From contig JAESUZ010001071.1 in NCBI GenBank assembly GCA_017311185.1, forward strand, positions 620,001 through 684,000: DNA of 64,000 nt, given 5' to 3'. The notes beneath the pieces were generated by a model. The model searched no databases and was not told the DNA's origin. It worked only from the letters and a program-made list of their open reading frames with translations. Position 1 is the stretch's first letter, and the number at the start of each line of letters is the position of its first letter. The stretch comes from Proteles cristata cristata. Lineage: Eukaryota > Chordata > Mammalia > Carnivora > Hyaenidae. The translations under genes and the position numbers were made by a program. This document shows positions 23,145-34,282 of the stretch, one piece after another.

Positions 23145-23999
23145 TGTATAGTAAGAAGAAGGGGGGAAGCCCACCTTCCTATCTACCGTGTAGCAGCGTG
23201 ACCAGACCTGGTATTTCTGTGAAGCCACCAATAAAATGCCACATGTCCTGGAAAGCTATTATTTCCCACAAAAGAGGGAAGAAAAGACTCAACAAAATTT
23301 CCATTAGCGAATTTGATTTTTTCTCATTTTCACCAAGCAAGTCCAACTAATCCCTCCGTGACTTTTCCTGGTTAATAAGCCAACAAGCTCTCGAGATCCT
23401 TGCACCTCTGCCTCGGATATTCAGGGCTCCTCCAGGCACTGGGGAACGACGCGATGAGGGGTGGGGCCAGTTCTAGGGCTTTCAGCTTCTGCTCACTTTA
23501 CAATACGGCCTGTTCTAGCATTGTTAATGCTACCCCGAAATGCAGCTTTATTTGGACAAGGTGTTGCCACGTTTGCAGAGAAAACACTCTGGACACGAGC
23601 ACAATTTTAGGGTGTCCAAACATATTTGCATTTCCACAAAGACCTACACTTCTGTGTTGTATAAAGCCATGTTTCAGTCCCTGGAACATTCTCCTTGACT
23701 TTGATCACCTAAGGTAAAACTGAAAGCCGGTCCCAAGTAACAGAGAAAATTCAGGATGCTCTTACAATACGGCAAATTCCTCTGCCTCAGAATAGCGCAC
23801 TTTTTCAGAGAAATATGTAGTGCAATTAAAAAACTGGGCAGAATCCAGTGTTTGATGACTAACCATGATGACTACTGTAATAGCAGGGCCCTAAAAGCCC
23901 TGCTGAAGCTAAGTCAATCTGATGAACTGTGGATAACAACTTCTTAAAAATATGCATGTGAAATATTCCTTAACACCAAATTGTTATGTGTAATGTCTT

Positions 24000-24150
24000 A
24001 ATACAATGATAACTGTTATAAATTACATGTATAAATTACATATATAATATAAACACATAATATATATTAATTATATGTAAAAATACATAAAATGATGTAA
24101 ATTAGAGTTATATAAATTATATATTTACTATAAATTTCATATGTATATAT
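24000..24150. repeat. AT-rich low-complexity tract
   Basis: Repeated TATAAATTAYAT-like units, almost free of G and C. Confidence 0.8.
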
Positions 24151-24300
24151 ATTTTAATCTTTAGACAAACCCCATGAAGTAATAAATATTATCACAATTT
24201 TACAACTTAGGAAATAAGGCACTGAGAGTTTAATAAATTGCCCAAGGTCACAGAACAAATAAATTGCAACCTGACTGTTGGGTCTGTACTGCTGGACACA
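24150..24300 (-). mobile_element. MIR SINE fragment
   Basis: Minus-strand MIR order: 'caaaccccatgaagtaataaatattatcacaattttacaacttaggaaataaggcactgagag', 'aaattgcccaaggtcacagaac'. Confidence 0.8.
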
Positions 24301-24529
24301 TCTTTAAAACCTGTTTCCAGTAGGAAATGGAAAAGAAGTGTAAGGTCTTTAAAATTTTGGTTTGGGGATAATCTGGGAAAAATGATGTTGGATTTAGAGT
24401 GCATTCAAAACAAATGGCCATGCTTTTCTTTTGAAAGTAAAGTTTTTTATGTACTTGAGTACCTTAGGTCTGTTTTCTTTATATTTTCATATTCCTCATT
24501 CTGAGAAATATAATACATTTGCCATCAAA

Positions 24530-24615
24530 GGACTGATGGAGTAGATTTGAAGTCAGGAAATTAAGATTAAACCCTGACACTAACTTTCTGGGTCATGTTA
24601 GTAGTTTTTGGTAGC
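24530..24615 (+). mobile_element. MIR SINE fragment
   Basis: 'gtagatttgaagtcaggaaattaagattaaaccctgacactaactttctgggtcatg' follows the MIR core. Confidence 0.55.
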
Positions 24616-24928
24616 CAATATTCTAGCTTGCAAAAGAAAGGCCCTTTCTGGTTCTTGAATTTGAGATTATATATCGATAATTTCCATGAGGTATTGACCA
24701 TGTGTTCAGCAGAATGTTAAGCTGGAAGTCCTAGATCATGGCACTAGCAGATAGTGTCTGGTTCATTTCTTCTTGGTTCATAGACAGGTCTTATTGTGTC
24801 CATGGTGGGGAAAAAAGCAAGAGGGCTCTCTGGGGTCCCTGTAAGGGACACAAGTCCTGTTCATGAGGGCTCCACTCTCCTACTAGAGATCCCATCTCCT
24901 GATACCATTAAACAGGGGTTAGGATTTC

Positions 24929-27042
24929 CTTTTATTCCCAGCTTTATTGAGGTATAATGAATAAAATATTAATATATTTAAAGTGTACAACCTGATGATT
25001 TAAGCATACATTATAAAAGGATTCTGCATAGTATTAATTAACACATCCATTGCCTCATATGTTTAACTTTTTTTTTTTTTGGTGGGAACACTGAAGTTCT
25101 ACTCTCAGCAAATTTTAATTATACAAAATGGTATTATCAACTCTAGTCACCATGTTGTACATTTGATCTTCAGATCTCATTCATCTCATCGCTGAAAGTA
25201 TGTACCCTTTTACCAGCCTCTTCCCATTTCCCTCATCCCCCAGGCCCTGAGAGGCACCATTCCACTGTTTCTTGTTTCTATGAGTTCAACCTTTTTCTTA
25301 AATAAAGTCCACATATAAATGATACCACACAGTATTTGTCTTCCTCTGTCTGCTTTACTTCACTTAGCATAACGTCTTCCAGGTCCATCCATGTCCATAC
25401 ATATACTATAACATATCCATAATATATATATTATTATATGCAGTATATGTCACATTTTCTTTATCCATATATCTGTCAACAGACATTTATGTTGTTTCCT
25501 TATTGGACTATTTTGAATAATGCTGCAATGAACATGGAAGAACAGATAGCTCTTCGAAATAACGATTTTGTGGGGCGCCTGGTTGGCTTAGTCAGTTAAG
25601 CGTCCGACTTTCGCTTAGGTCATGATCTCACGGTTCGTGGGTTCGAGCCCCGCGTCGGGCTCTGTGCTGACTGCCAGCTCAGAGCCTGGAGCCTGTTTCA
25701 GAGTCTGTGACTCCCTCTCTCTCTGACCCTCCCCTACTCATGCTGTCTCTCTCCTAGAAATAAATAAAACATTTTAAAAAATTTTTAAAAAAATAACGAT
25801 TTTGTTTCCTTTGGATATATATCTAGAGCAGTGAGATTGCTGGACCATGTGGTAGTTCTATTCTTAATTTCTTGAGGAACCACCTCATTTTTGTCCATAG
25901 TGGTTATACCAGTTTACATTCTCATCAGCAGGGTGCAAGAATTCCCTTTTCTCCACATCCTAGCCAGAGTGTATTATCTCCTGTCTTTTTGATAATAGCC
26001 ATCCCAACATTCCAATGTGAGGTAATATTTCATTGTGGTTTTGTTTTGGATTTCCCCTATGACTGGTGACATTGAGCACCTTTTCATGTATCTGTTGGTC
26101 ATTTGTATGTCTTCTTTAGAAAAATATTTAATTGGATGCTTTGCCCATTTTAAAAATTGGGTTGTTTTTTGGTTTTTGTTTGTTTTGCTATTGAGTTATA
26201 TAAGTTCCTTGTATAATTTGAGTAATAATCACTTATCAGATATGTGATTTTCCTATATTTTCTCCTATTCCATAGGTAACCTTTTCATACCTCTCCCAGA
26301 GCTATGTGATTTGGGACCCAGTCCCTTGGGGCTGGGGGCAACCTTAGTAGTTGGGATGCTAGATGCCTGAGTATGCATCTTCCGGGGAAAAGCTGGACTT
26401 GGTTTAACTGCTGGAGAGAGCCAGCAGGAGAAGGCAAGGGAGTGCCCATCAGCTCTTTCAGGTTCCTGGATGATCCTAGTCAGTGCCTAGATGCCTACTA
26501 ATTAGTAGCTGAACTCAGTTGATAAAGTATGTAGTCAACATCCTTTTGGGAAAAGTTTGGGAAATGGGCATTTTTTTTTTCTGTTTCCTCTGTGTTGAGC
26601 CAGTGTGGGTTGAAGGGAATAGTGGCCAGGAGTGCTACCCAGGCCTGGATAACAGTTGCTTCTTTGTCTGATATGGCTCTGTGCAATACATAAACACAAG
26701 CTCCAGCTGGCTCTCAGAACTAGATAATTTGGGGGCCTGTTCCTTGAGTGGCAGCTTTAAACATCAGGGCTCTGTATTGTTGTCCAATGGTTCATTCTTC
26801 AGAGAAAAGCTGAGGATTGGGGCTTTCTCCCCATTGTACAGCACTGGGCCGAGTGGTAACAGTGTATCTTAGCCTTTCCCACCTGATGTGGGTATTTTCT
26901 TAGTACCCTATGTATAGGAGTCACTCATCTAGTTTCTGGGTTTCTTTCAGAGGAAGTTGATCTGTGTAGCTGTAGAGTAGATCCGTAGGAGGAGAGGAAT
27001 TCAGGAGCCTCCTATGTCACCATCTTGGCGACATCCCTACTG
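24929..27042 (-). pseudogene. Internally deleted L1 with both termini, interrupted by a young SINE
   Basis: On the minus strand the 3' UTR and end of ORF2 occupy 24929 to about 26288 and the 5' UTR occupies about 26288-27042, ending in an L1-like start with CCAAGATGG (YY1-type site, 27016-27024 read in reverse). ORF1, the endonuclease and most of the RT are absent. The target duplication TTAGGATTTC (24919-24928) and GTAGGATTTC (27043-27052) flanks the whole unit, so 3' and 5' ends belong to one insertion. A younger SINE sits at 25572-25790. The surviving ORF2 part has frameshifts. Confidence 0.8.
25572..25790 (+). mobile_element. CAN SINE (feliform SINEC), young subfamily
   Basis: Near-consensus plus-strand copy. 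B-box region GTTCGAGCCCCGCGTCGGGC is intact with CpGs preserved. Perfect target duplication AAATAACGATTTTG at 25557-25570 and 25791-25804. It lies inside the 3' part of the L1. Confidence 0.97.
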
Positions 27043-27052
27043 GTAGGATTTC

Positions 27053-28300
27053 AATGTGTAAAAATGTGGGAAGACATAAATATTTAGTCTATGGCTAATA
27101 TCTCTTCTCCGTGCTAAGTTTACCTTGTAACCATTCAAGTCTTCTAATCATTCAAGACTATTACTTTTTCTGGACAGGATATTGGTGGCATACGTTCATA
27201 ATAGGAGAAGCACAAATTTGGATGGAACCTTGACTTTGTTTTTAAAATTCTAACCCTAATTACAACCCCTCTAGTGGGTTTGTTGTTCCCCTCCTTACTT
27301 ATAAGATCTATCACTTTATCATCTTCATGTAGGTCATTATTTTGTGCATAAAAATCAATGAGGCCTGAGAGGGTGACTGGTAAAGATTTCATTCTTAATG
27401 GACTCTGCTTTGTTCTAGGCATGGCAGCTTGGATGTAGAGAATGTGCCCTCAGGGCATTTTATTTGCAAATGTTGTCACTTAATTCTCTTTCCACTTCCC
27501 CAAAAGTGCTCAGAGAGTTTCAGCAGGAGCTGTGTGTAAAGCTGTCATCCCTAGTGCCCCTGCCATGCCCTTTTCAGATGCTCCATTTGGGCTTGGAATA
27601 TTTGTCATATAGCCACTTAGCTGTCTGTCACAGCCTTTGGATATCTGCCCTGGTATAGTCTCTAAGATTTAGTATCACAAAGTATCAAGGTGCAAGTTGC
27701 ATGAGAATTATTGAGGTGAGCTACAAAGATGAATAACATATAGGCCATGCCCCCCAAGGCTCTAACCTTCCATTAGAAAGATGGACAGAAATGTAAATAA
27801 CAAGAAAGGATTTAGTAAAATAGAATGCCCAAGGATAGTACAGGCAAATGGAAACAACCAACTTCTATATTCCAAATTGGATCACAAGGGCTATGGAGTG
27901 CAGAATCCACTCTAAAATCTTAGCATCTTTGGATTTAATTTCCTCACCTGTAAAGAGACTAAACCCAGTGGTATTTAAACTCTCTCTCACTCCTCAAGTT
28001 CTCATGTCTTTGCAACTCAGTACACCTTCCAGAGGCTGTATTTCTTCATTCAAAAAATGGAGATTTTAATAAAACCTAGCACAGGTTTGGCATATAGGTG
28101 ATCAATAAATGATGACTATCTATGCAATTTTGCTTATTGTTATTTTAGGGTAGATAGCCTTGGTGGTAAGATTTAAGGAGATAGGTACAGGGTTTCTTGG
28201 TCTCATTAAATTCCGTTGTTCTTATTGTATTATATTTATTACCTTGGAATCCTCAAGCCTTAAGTTTTTTAAAATGTATCACTAAAATGTTACTGAGATG
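27053..28300. other. Unassigned sequence with weak L2/MIR traces, no gene seen
   Basis: 27705-27850 ('gatgaataacatataggccatgccccccaaggctctaacc') may be a minus-strand L2 3' end. 28040-28110 ('aaaacctagcacaggtttggcatataggtgatcaataaatgatg') has a MIR- or L2-like end. A 92-codon minus frame at 27144-27422 has no recognisable domain. Confidence 0.4.
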
Positions 28301-28320
28301 AAGCTGTGTGTATTTTTCTT

Positions 28321-28516
28321 AAATAAATGTTTATTTATTTATCTTGAGAGAGAGAGAAGAGGGACAGAGAGATAGAGTCTGGGTGGAGAATTCCAAGCAG
28401 GCTCCATGCTGTCAGCACAGAGTCTGGCACAGGGCTTGATCCCACAACCCTGGGATCATGACCTGACCGAAAATTAGGAGTCAGGTGCTCAGTCAACTGA
28501 GCCACCTAGGTACCCC
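28321..28516 (-). mobile_element. CAN SINE (feliform SINEC), diverged
   Basis: Minus-strand copy with a TTTATTTATTTAT tail and head end CCACCTAGGTACCCC. Imperfect duplication around AAGCTGTGTG (28301-28310) and AAACTGTGTA (28518-28527). Confidence 0.92.
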
Positions 28517-28626
28517 AAAACTGTGTAGTTTTGGTTAACGGGATTAGTGATACCTTATACCTATAAGCTAGTACCTCTGTTATCAGTTATCATTAAGTAA
28601 GGGGAAAAAACCTAAAGCTTCCTTTT

Positions 28627-28887
28627 TAAAAGTTTATTTATTTTGAGAGAGAGGGAGGGAGGGAAGGAGGGAGGGAGGAAGAGAAAATGACAACATGAAT
28701 CGGGGAGGAGCAGAGAGAGAGAGAGAGAGAGGGAGGGGGAGAGAGAGAGAGAGAGAGAGAATCCCAAGCAGGCTCTGCGCTGTCAGCACAGAACCCAGCA
28801 TAGGGGTTGATCTCATGAACTGTGAGATCATGACCTGAGCTGAAGCCAAGAGTCAGATGCTTAACCAACTGAGTCACTCAGGTGCCC
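28627..28887 (-). mobile_element. CAN SINE (feliform SINEC) with two GA/GGGA expansions
   Basis: Minus-strand copy in which the CT-rich middle has expanded twice (28646-28685 and 28711-28760). Imperfect duplication CCTAAAGCTTCCTT (28611-28624) and CCTAAAGTTTCTTA (28887-28900). Confidence 0.95.
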
Positions 28888-28914
28888 CTAAAGTTTCTTA
28901 TTAGGGCTAGTCAG

Positions 28915-28952
28915 AAGGAGCAGGAGGAGGAAGAGGAGGAGGAGGAGGAGAA
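28915..28952 (+). repeat. (GGA)n simple repeat
   Basis: GGAGGA units followed by an A run; the SINE at 28627-28887 ends less than 30 bases away. Confidence 0.9.
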
Positions 28953-29780
28953 AAAAATGTGTGGGGAAGACTTTGAAATTTTAACTCAGTCAATAATCTG
29001 AAGAAAATAGGAACAAAATTTCTTACAAACAGCCCCAACCTAACTTTGACATTGCTGTTCATCCAGGGGTCACACACCCCAATGCCTACCATAGCCAGGA
29101 ATGACCACTTAAGGGAGAGAAATCCACCATGTGAAGATCTAGGTGAGTCAAGGAGGCAGATCTAAAGGAGGCAGCAGGCCTCATTCCTGGAAATTGTTTG
29201 CTGCGTGGGAATGAGTTCCCAGTGCTGACTGGTGTTTGTCTGTTTGGTGCAGGCTCCAGGCTCTGAGCTGTTCAGTAGTTTTAAAAAGAAGTTGGAAATC
29301 AGGATTCTTATGCTAAGTTTCCTAATTTTTTAAAGTTGACAAATTACTAAATGATGAAAAAAAAATCAATACCATAATCCGGACCTAATGCAATGAATAC
29401 ATTTGAGGTAGCTTTGCCCAGAATGCCGTCAGGTAGAAAACTCTGAATTCAGCTTTCAGGTGTGTTATATGGAAGCAACGCTTACTAGGGGAGGAGAAAG
29501 AAGGTGGTGGGGTAGGAAGAAGAGGGAATCTCTTCAATCAAAATCACGGAGGAACACGGGGAATTTCAGCCACACCCTCCCCAGTCATAGAATGATTCCA
29601 AACTAGCAACACTTCACTGTACTTTAAATGTACTGTTTTCCGTGCCTATTCAAAAGATCTTGAATATACATTTACATTTGTCCTCGGAGTATACTCAGAA
29701 GGCTGGTGGGCACTCCCTAGCACAGATACACAGGCAAAAAGATACAAGACTTGGTTTTTTTTACCTTCAGAATTGTTTAA
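28953..29780. other. Unassigned sequence, no gene seen
   Basis: Nothing recognisable. A short patch near 29250 (GCAGGCTCCAGGCTCTGAGC) matches the SINE body over about 20 bases but has no head or tail. Confidence 0.4.
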
Positions 29781-29798
29781 TCCAATTCATTCTTTATT

Positions 29799-29978
29799 TT
29801 TAATGTTTATTTATGTATTTTGAGAGAGAGGGAAAGAGAGAGGCAGAGAGAAAGGGAGAGAGAATCCCAAGCAGGTTTCTTGCTATGAGTACAAAATCTG
29901 ACGTGGGAACCATGAGATCATGATCCAAGCCTAAATCAAGAGTTGGAGGGTTAACCAATTGAGCTACCCAGGTGCCCC
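29799..29978 (-). mobile_element. CAN SINE (feliform SINEC), internally shortened
   Basis: Minus-strand copy about 30 bases short in the middle. Target duplication TCCAATTCATTCTTTATT (29781-29798) and TCCAATTCACTTTTTATT (29979-29996), two mismatches in 18. Confidence 0.95.
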
Positions 29979-29984
29979 TCCAAT

Positions 29985-30105
29985 TCACTTTTTATTAAAC
30001 TGACTTTCAGAGAAGTTAAGACGCTTGCCTAGATTTGCAGTTATTTAATCGTAAAGCTGGTACAATAACCCCATGTTTTTTAACTTTGTAGAGAATCCAT
30101 TGCTT
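29985..30105 (-). mobile_element. MIR SINE fragment
   Basis: 'gactttcagagaagttaagacgcttgcctagatttgcagttatttaatcgtaaagctgg' matches minus-strand MIR; it begins at or beside the right duplication of the preceding SINE. Confidence 0.65.
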
Positions 30106-30492
30106 CTCAATTCACATTTATTTATAAACTATCCACTTTCAATCAGAGATCAGAGTCAATCCTCTTTTTGTTGTTAAAATTATAATGTTTCTTGGGTCCA
30201 TCTTCAAGGGCTTCACCACATGGGTAGAGGCTAACAGTACTGATAAAATGGCTCTGGAGCAGCGATGATTTAGAACTTCCCCGAGGCCTTTGATCACTGG
30301 CACACTTTGCCTTACTGTGAATTCCACCGATGGCGTTTTCTCGGGAAGGTGTATAACTTTCTAGCTTATGGAGTTGAAATAAATCTCTTCTAAATCCAGT
30401 TATTTTCCTCTGCTGCCCAGTTCTTTATTAACTACAGGTTGCAAGGCACTTTGGAAGCTTTCCCCCAACCAAATTTTGTGCACAGTCCGCCA

Positions 30493-30506
30493 CTGCCCTC
30501 TGCTGG
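30493..30506 (-). promoter_or_regulatory. Candidate CTCF binding site
   Basis: Minus strand reads CCAGCAGAGGGCAG, a full match to the CTCF core consensus CCASYAGRKGGCRS. The flanks add CCA before it and TGGCGG after it. It is not inside any SINE or LINE I can see, so it may be an old site rather than one spread by a repeat. Occupancy cannot be read from sequence. Confidence 0.6.
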
Positions 30507-30702
30507 TGGGACTATTCGTATGATGTGTTTAGACCAAAGGGTAAATGGCAAAGTTTGCGATCCTTTTAGTTCTTTTGGCTGTGGGACATGCAAGTATAGG
30601 ACTCTAACGAAAGACATATTACATTTAGAAATTAAATTCAGCAAATGACTTTCACCATTTTCTGTGCTGTTGCTACCATATCCTAGCAAAAACTAAGGCC
30701 GA

Positions 30703-30704
<2 letters not shown>

Positions 30705-30763
<59 letters not shown>
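30705..30763 (+). repeat. (TG)n microsatellite, long and pure
   Basis: 59 bases of uninterrupted TG/GT (about 29 repeats), the longest pure dinucleotide tract in the window. Confidence 0.98.
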
Positions 30764-30764
<1 letters not shown>

Positions 30765-31759
30765 GGGGATATCAGTCCTGTGGGTTCATGGTTATGGGAG
30801 AAGAAATTAAGAAAAGCAAAAGACCAGTTAAATTATGCCAGTTTCCACCCCCCCCCAATTAAAGGTGAAAAGTCTCTGAAATATTTATTGGTTTGTTTCA
30901 AGCATAGGAGAATCTCAGCTCCAGACTTGACTTCATATGCAGTCAATGTGACCTATTCTGGCTTGAAATATTAGAGACTATATATTTTGTAACTGGTAGG
31001 ACACGTCAGCTGCCTCCCTTTTGAAATAGAGGATCATGAATAGTCAAATGTGCTCTCTCCTGTTTTCCATTAATGCTAAGTTGGAAGAGAGTTGGGATTT
31101 TATCTATATTTATAGCATATGGAATCATACACTAGAAAAGCTATGAGCATGAATTTGGCAGGGAAGAGAGGATATCTCTGTCAACATAACCAGGGTCTCA
31201 GCAGTTTCTAGGTTATTAATGTGCCTCAAAAATTTGTAGGAGCTGCATATGTTTGAGGCAGTGAACTATTTTTCTACCAGCTGTGTGTATTCCTTGAATT
31301 CTGGACTCAGCCAGTTTTCAACACATAGTGAAAGAAAAGTAAATATTCTTGCACTTGGCCTCATGCCATGTGGCAAAACTCAGGCTTGAAAATTGTATTT
31401 GAAGTCAAAATTAATGCCTGACTTATTCTGGAGAAAGACTATTCTCTTAAACAAGGTTTTTAAGTGTGTTAGGAAGATGGATGTCAGAATTGTATTTTTA
31501 TTTTCTTTCTTACAAAATTTTACATAAGTCCTTGTATGTCTATACTGTTTCAAATGAATCCACGTGACCATGAAGATATCCAAACTGAGCATTCAAAATA
31601 CCATTTATTAATAACATCAGAATTCAAAGCTATCTCAAAAGTAATACTTTATAGCTGACTCTACAAGTATTCTCATTACCATTTTGGTCTATCCATCCAT
31701 CCATCTATTATCTATCATCATTTTAATAAATAGGCAGATTCCAGATATATCCATTTTGA

Positions 31760-31970
31760 TTTTTTTAATGCTTTATTTATTTCTGAGAGAGAGAGAGAGC
31801 ATGAGCAGGGGAGGGTCAGAGAGGGAGGGAGACACAGAATCTGAAGCAGGCTGCAGGCTCTGAGCTGGCTGTTAGCACAAAGCTCTGATGTGGGGCTCGA
31901 ACCCACCAACTGTGAGATCGTGACCTGAGGTAAAGTCAGATGCTTAATCAACTGAGCCACCAAGGTGCTC
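31760..31970 (-). mobile_element. CAN SINE (feliform SINEC)
   Basis: Complete minus-strand copy. Perfect 19-bp target duplication CCAGATATATCCATTTTGA at 31741-31759 and 31971-31989. Confidence 0.97.
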
Positions 31971-32148
31971 CCAGATATATCCATTTTGAATCTAATAGTA
32001 TTCAACATGTTTGATAAGTTGGAATGATCAAGGTATATTAAGTCCCTGCTGCTCTAACCACGCAGTTAGATTTGTTACAGAAACAATAAAAAACTAAATT
32101 TCTATTCTACAGGTGAAAACAAATATTTATTATTCAACCTTCCAAGTA

Positions 32149-32260
32149 TTCAAATGTATATTTCTTAATTGGACACTTCTCTGAAAATATTTTTTTTAAA
32201 TGAATCTTATGTCCATTTCTCCCTGTGCATTGATGGTTGCCTTAATCATTGATTCTTTTC
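32149..32260. repeat. Left copy of a long direct repeat flanking an L1
   Basis: TTCAAATGTATATTTCTTAA opens a stretch that is similar, with substitutions and one gap of roughly 30 bases, to the sequence right of the L1 (34283-34338 plus 34555-34665). Shared blocks are TTTCTTAATTGGA, CTGAAAATAT and TTGATGGTTGCCTTAATCAT (right copy TTGGTAGCTGCCTTAGTGAT). Confidence 0.65.
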
Positions 32261-32698
32261 CTTAAAGCAGCCTTATTGAGATATAATTTATGTACACACA
32301 TTTCACTTGTTAAACTTGTAGAATTCAGTGGATTTTAGTATATCATGGAGTTCTGCAAACATCACCAAAACCTAACTTTGAAAACATTTTGTCACCCCCA
32401 AAGAAACCCTCACCTCCCCGCTTCTGCTTCTGCATCCCCAGCTGATGGAACCCCCAATCTACTTTCCAATTCTATAGATTTGTCTTTACTGGACATTTCA
32501 TATAAATGGAATCATACCATATGTGGTCTTTTGTGACTGGCTTGTTTTACTCAGTATAATGTGTCTGAAGTTCACCCATGTTGTAGCATGTATCAGTTCT
32601 TCACTATTTCTTATGGCTGAATAATATTTCATTGTATGTATATACCACTTTATTTATTTACCAATAAGATAATGGACATTAGGGTTATTTTATTTTTT

Positions 32699-32914
32699 TA
32701 TTTTTTTAAATATTTTTATTTACTTGTAGGAGAGAGAGACAGCGTGAGCAGGGGAGGGTCAGAGAGAGAGGGGGATACAGAATCTGAAACAGGCTCCAGG
32801 CTTCGAGCTGGCAGTCAGCACAGAGCCCGACGTGGGGCTCGAACCCACGAACCGCGAGATCATGACCTAAGCGAAAGTCGGATGCTTAACCAACTAAGCC
32901 ACCCAGGCGCCCCT
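32699..32914 (-). mobile_element. CAN SINE (feliform SINEC), young subfamily, inside L1MB
   Basis: Near-consensus minus-strand copy. Duplication GGGTTATTTTATTTTTT at about 32682-32698 and 32915-32931. It shares the CGCTTAGG and CTGCCAGCTC marks of the young group. Confidence 0.96.
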
Positions 32915-33581
32915 GGGTTATTTTATTTTTTGGCAATTATGAATAATGCTGCTATGAGCATTCATGGCAAGTTTTATATGGATATATGTTTACATTTCTG
33001 TTGAGTATATACTTAAGAGCAAAATTGCTTGGTCATAGGATTACTCTATGTTTAACCTTTTGAGGAAATGCCAACTATTTTCCAAAGCATTTTACATTCT
33101 TTCCTTCCATTAATGTATAAGAGTACCAGTTTCTCCACATCATCTCCAACATTGCTGTTATCTATCTTTTTTATTATTACTTTCCTAGTGGATATGAAAT
33201 GGCATCTCATTATGGTTTTAATTTGCATTTCCTTGGTGACTAACGCTATTAGGCATCTTTTCATGTGCTTATTTGCCATTTGTATATGTTGTTTGCTGAA
33301 ATGACTATTCAGGTCCTTTGCCAAATGTTTAATTGGGTTACGCAGCTCTTAATTATTGAATTGTAAGAGTACTTTATATATTCTAGATAGCAAACCCTTA
33401 CGAGCTATACAAGTTGCAAATATTTCACCCATAATATCACTTTCTTGATATTATTTGCAACACAAAAAAACAGTTTTGCTAAAGTAAAATTATCTAATAT
33501 TTCTTTTGTCACTTGTGCTTTTTGTATAGAAGATATTGCTTAAACTGACATCACAAAGATTTTCTTCTCTCTCTATTTTTA

Positions 33582-33670
33582 AGTGGGGTTCACACTCAAT
33601 GTGGGGCTTGAACTCAAAACCCCAAGATTAAGAGTCATATGTTCTACTGATTGAGCAAGCCAGGCACCCT
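33582..33670 (-). mobile_element. CAN SINE fragment, older carnivore type
   Basis: Only the tRNA-like head half remains: 'caatgtggggcttgaactcaaaaccccaagattaagagtc' to 'gagcaagccaggcaccc'. The body matches the older carnivore-wide type, not the feliform majority. Confidence 0.8.
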
Positions 33671-33687
33671 GACTTCTATATTTAAAA

Positions 33688-33895
33688 CTTTTTTTAAATC
33701 TTTATTTATTTTTGAGAGTGAGAGGGACAGAGTGTGAGCAGGGGAGGAACAGTGAGAGGAGATGCAGAATACAGGCTCCAGACTCTGAGCTGTCAGAACA
33801 AAGCCCAAAGTGGGGATCGAATTCACGAACCGTGAGATCATGACCTAAATCCAAGTGGGACACTCAACTGATTGAGCCACCCAGGTGCCTCTCCT
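33688..33895 (-). mobile_element. CAN SINE (feliform SINEC)
   Basis: Minus-strand copy about 17 bases from the older fragment. Target duplication ACTTCTATATTTAAAA (33672-33687) and ACTTCTATATTTTAAG (33896-33911). Confidence 0.94.
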
Positions 33896-34282
33896 ACTTC
33901 TATATTTTAAGAGTGTTTTTTGTTTGTGTTTTCAATTTAGCACTTATATATATATTTAGGTCTGTTATCCATTCTGAGTTAAGTTTTGGATATACTATAA
34001 TCAAGTCATCCAACTCCAACTTTCCATTCTTTTGTACGTGAATATACAGTTGTTCAGCACCATTTGTTGAAAAAAAAAATACTTCTCCCAATTAATTCTT
34101 ATGGTACTGTTGAAAATTAATAGGCCGTAAATCTAACGGTTCATTTCTGGACCACCCTCCCACAATCTGTTCCATTGATGTATATATCTATCCTTATGTT
34201 AGTACCACACTGTCTTGATTACATTTTATAGTAAGTTTGGAAATTGGGAAGCATGTGTCTTCCAACTTTGTTCTTTTTTACG

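Larger units (their letters stand above)
22389..24130. other. Largely non-repetitive stretch, no gene seen
   Basis: Between the microsatellites listed separately, 23160-23960 has balanced composition and no repeat I recognise. A frame of 105 codons at 23400-23717 has no domain and no splice context that I trust. An octamer-like ATTTGCAT lies near 23622. It could hold conserved non-coding DNA, but the sequence alone does not show that. Confidence 0.4.
30110..31740. other. Repeat-poor stretch with CTCF-type motif and (TG)n, no gene seen
   Basis: Apart from the dinucleotide repeat and a (CATC)n patch at 31691-31712, I recognise no mobile element. Frames of 62-88 codons have no domains. The CTCF-type motif is listed separately. 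Confidence 0.45.
32262..34282 (-). pseudogene. L1MB-like LINE, 3' UTR and C-terminal half of ORF2
   Basis: Minus strand, 3' end at the left. In order from the left: 3' UTR ('cagccttattgagatataatttatg'), the end of ORF2 ('cttatggctgaataatatttcattgtatg'), then upstream ORF2 ('ttaaccttttgaggaaatgcc', 'ctccaacattgctgttatc') to 'cagcaccatttgttg' and 'tgtcttccaactttgttc'. A minus frame at 33052-33324 keeps L1 phrases such as FSKQHIQMANKHMKRC and EMQIKTIMRCH. 5' truncated. Three SINEs have since entered (32699, 33582, 33688). Confidence 0.88.

Noticed and set aside
23400..23720. Coding exon or CpG island
   Set aside because: A few CpGs and a 105-codon frame are present, but CpG density is low and there is no recognisable domain.
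25572..25660. tRNA genes
   Set aside because: The A- and B-box-like sequences in this and other copies are the tRNA-Lys-derived heads of CAN SINEs; they do not fold as complete tRNAs and are attached to SINE bodies.
27144..27422. Minus-strand frame starting MPRTKQ as a histone H3-like pseudogene
   Set aside because: Only the first few residues resemble the H3 tail; the other roughly 85 residues do not fit H3 at all.
29245..29275. Another SINE copy
   Set aside because: Only about 20 bases match the SINE body, with no head, tail or target duplication.
30708..30974. Cys/Val-repeat frame as a protein
   Set aside because: It is the translation of the (TG)n microsatellite.
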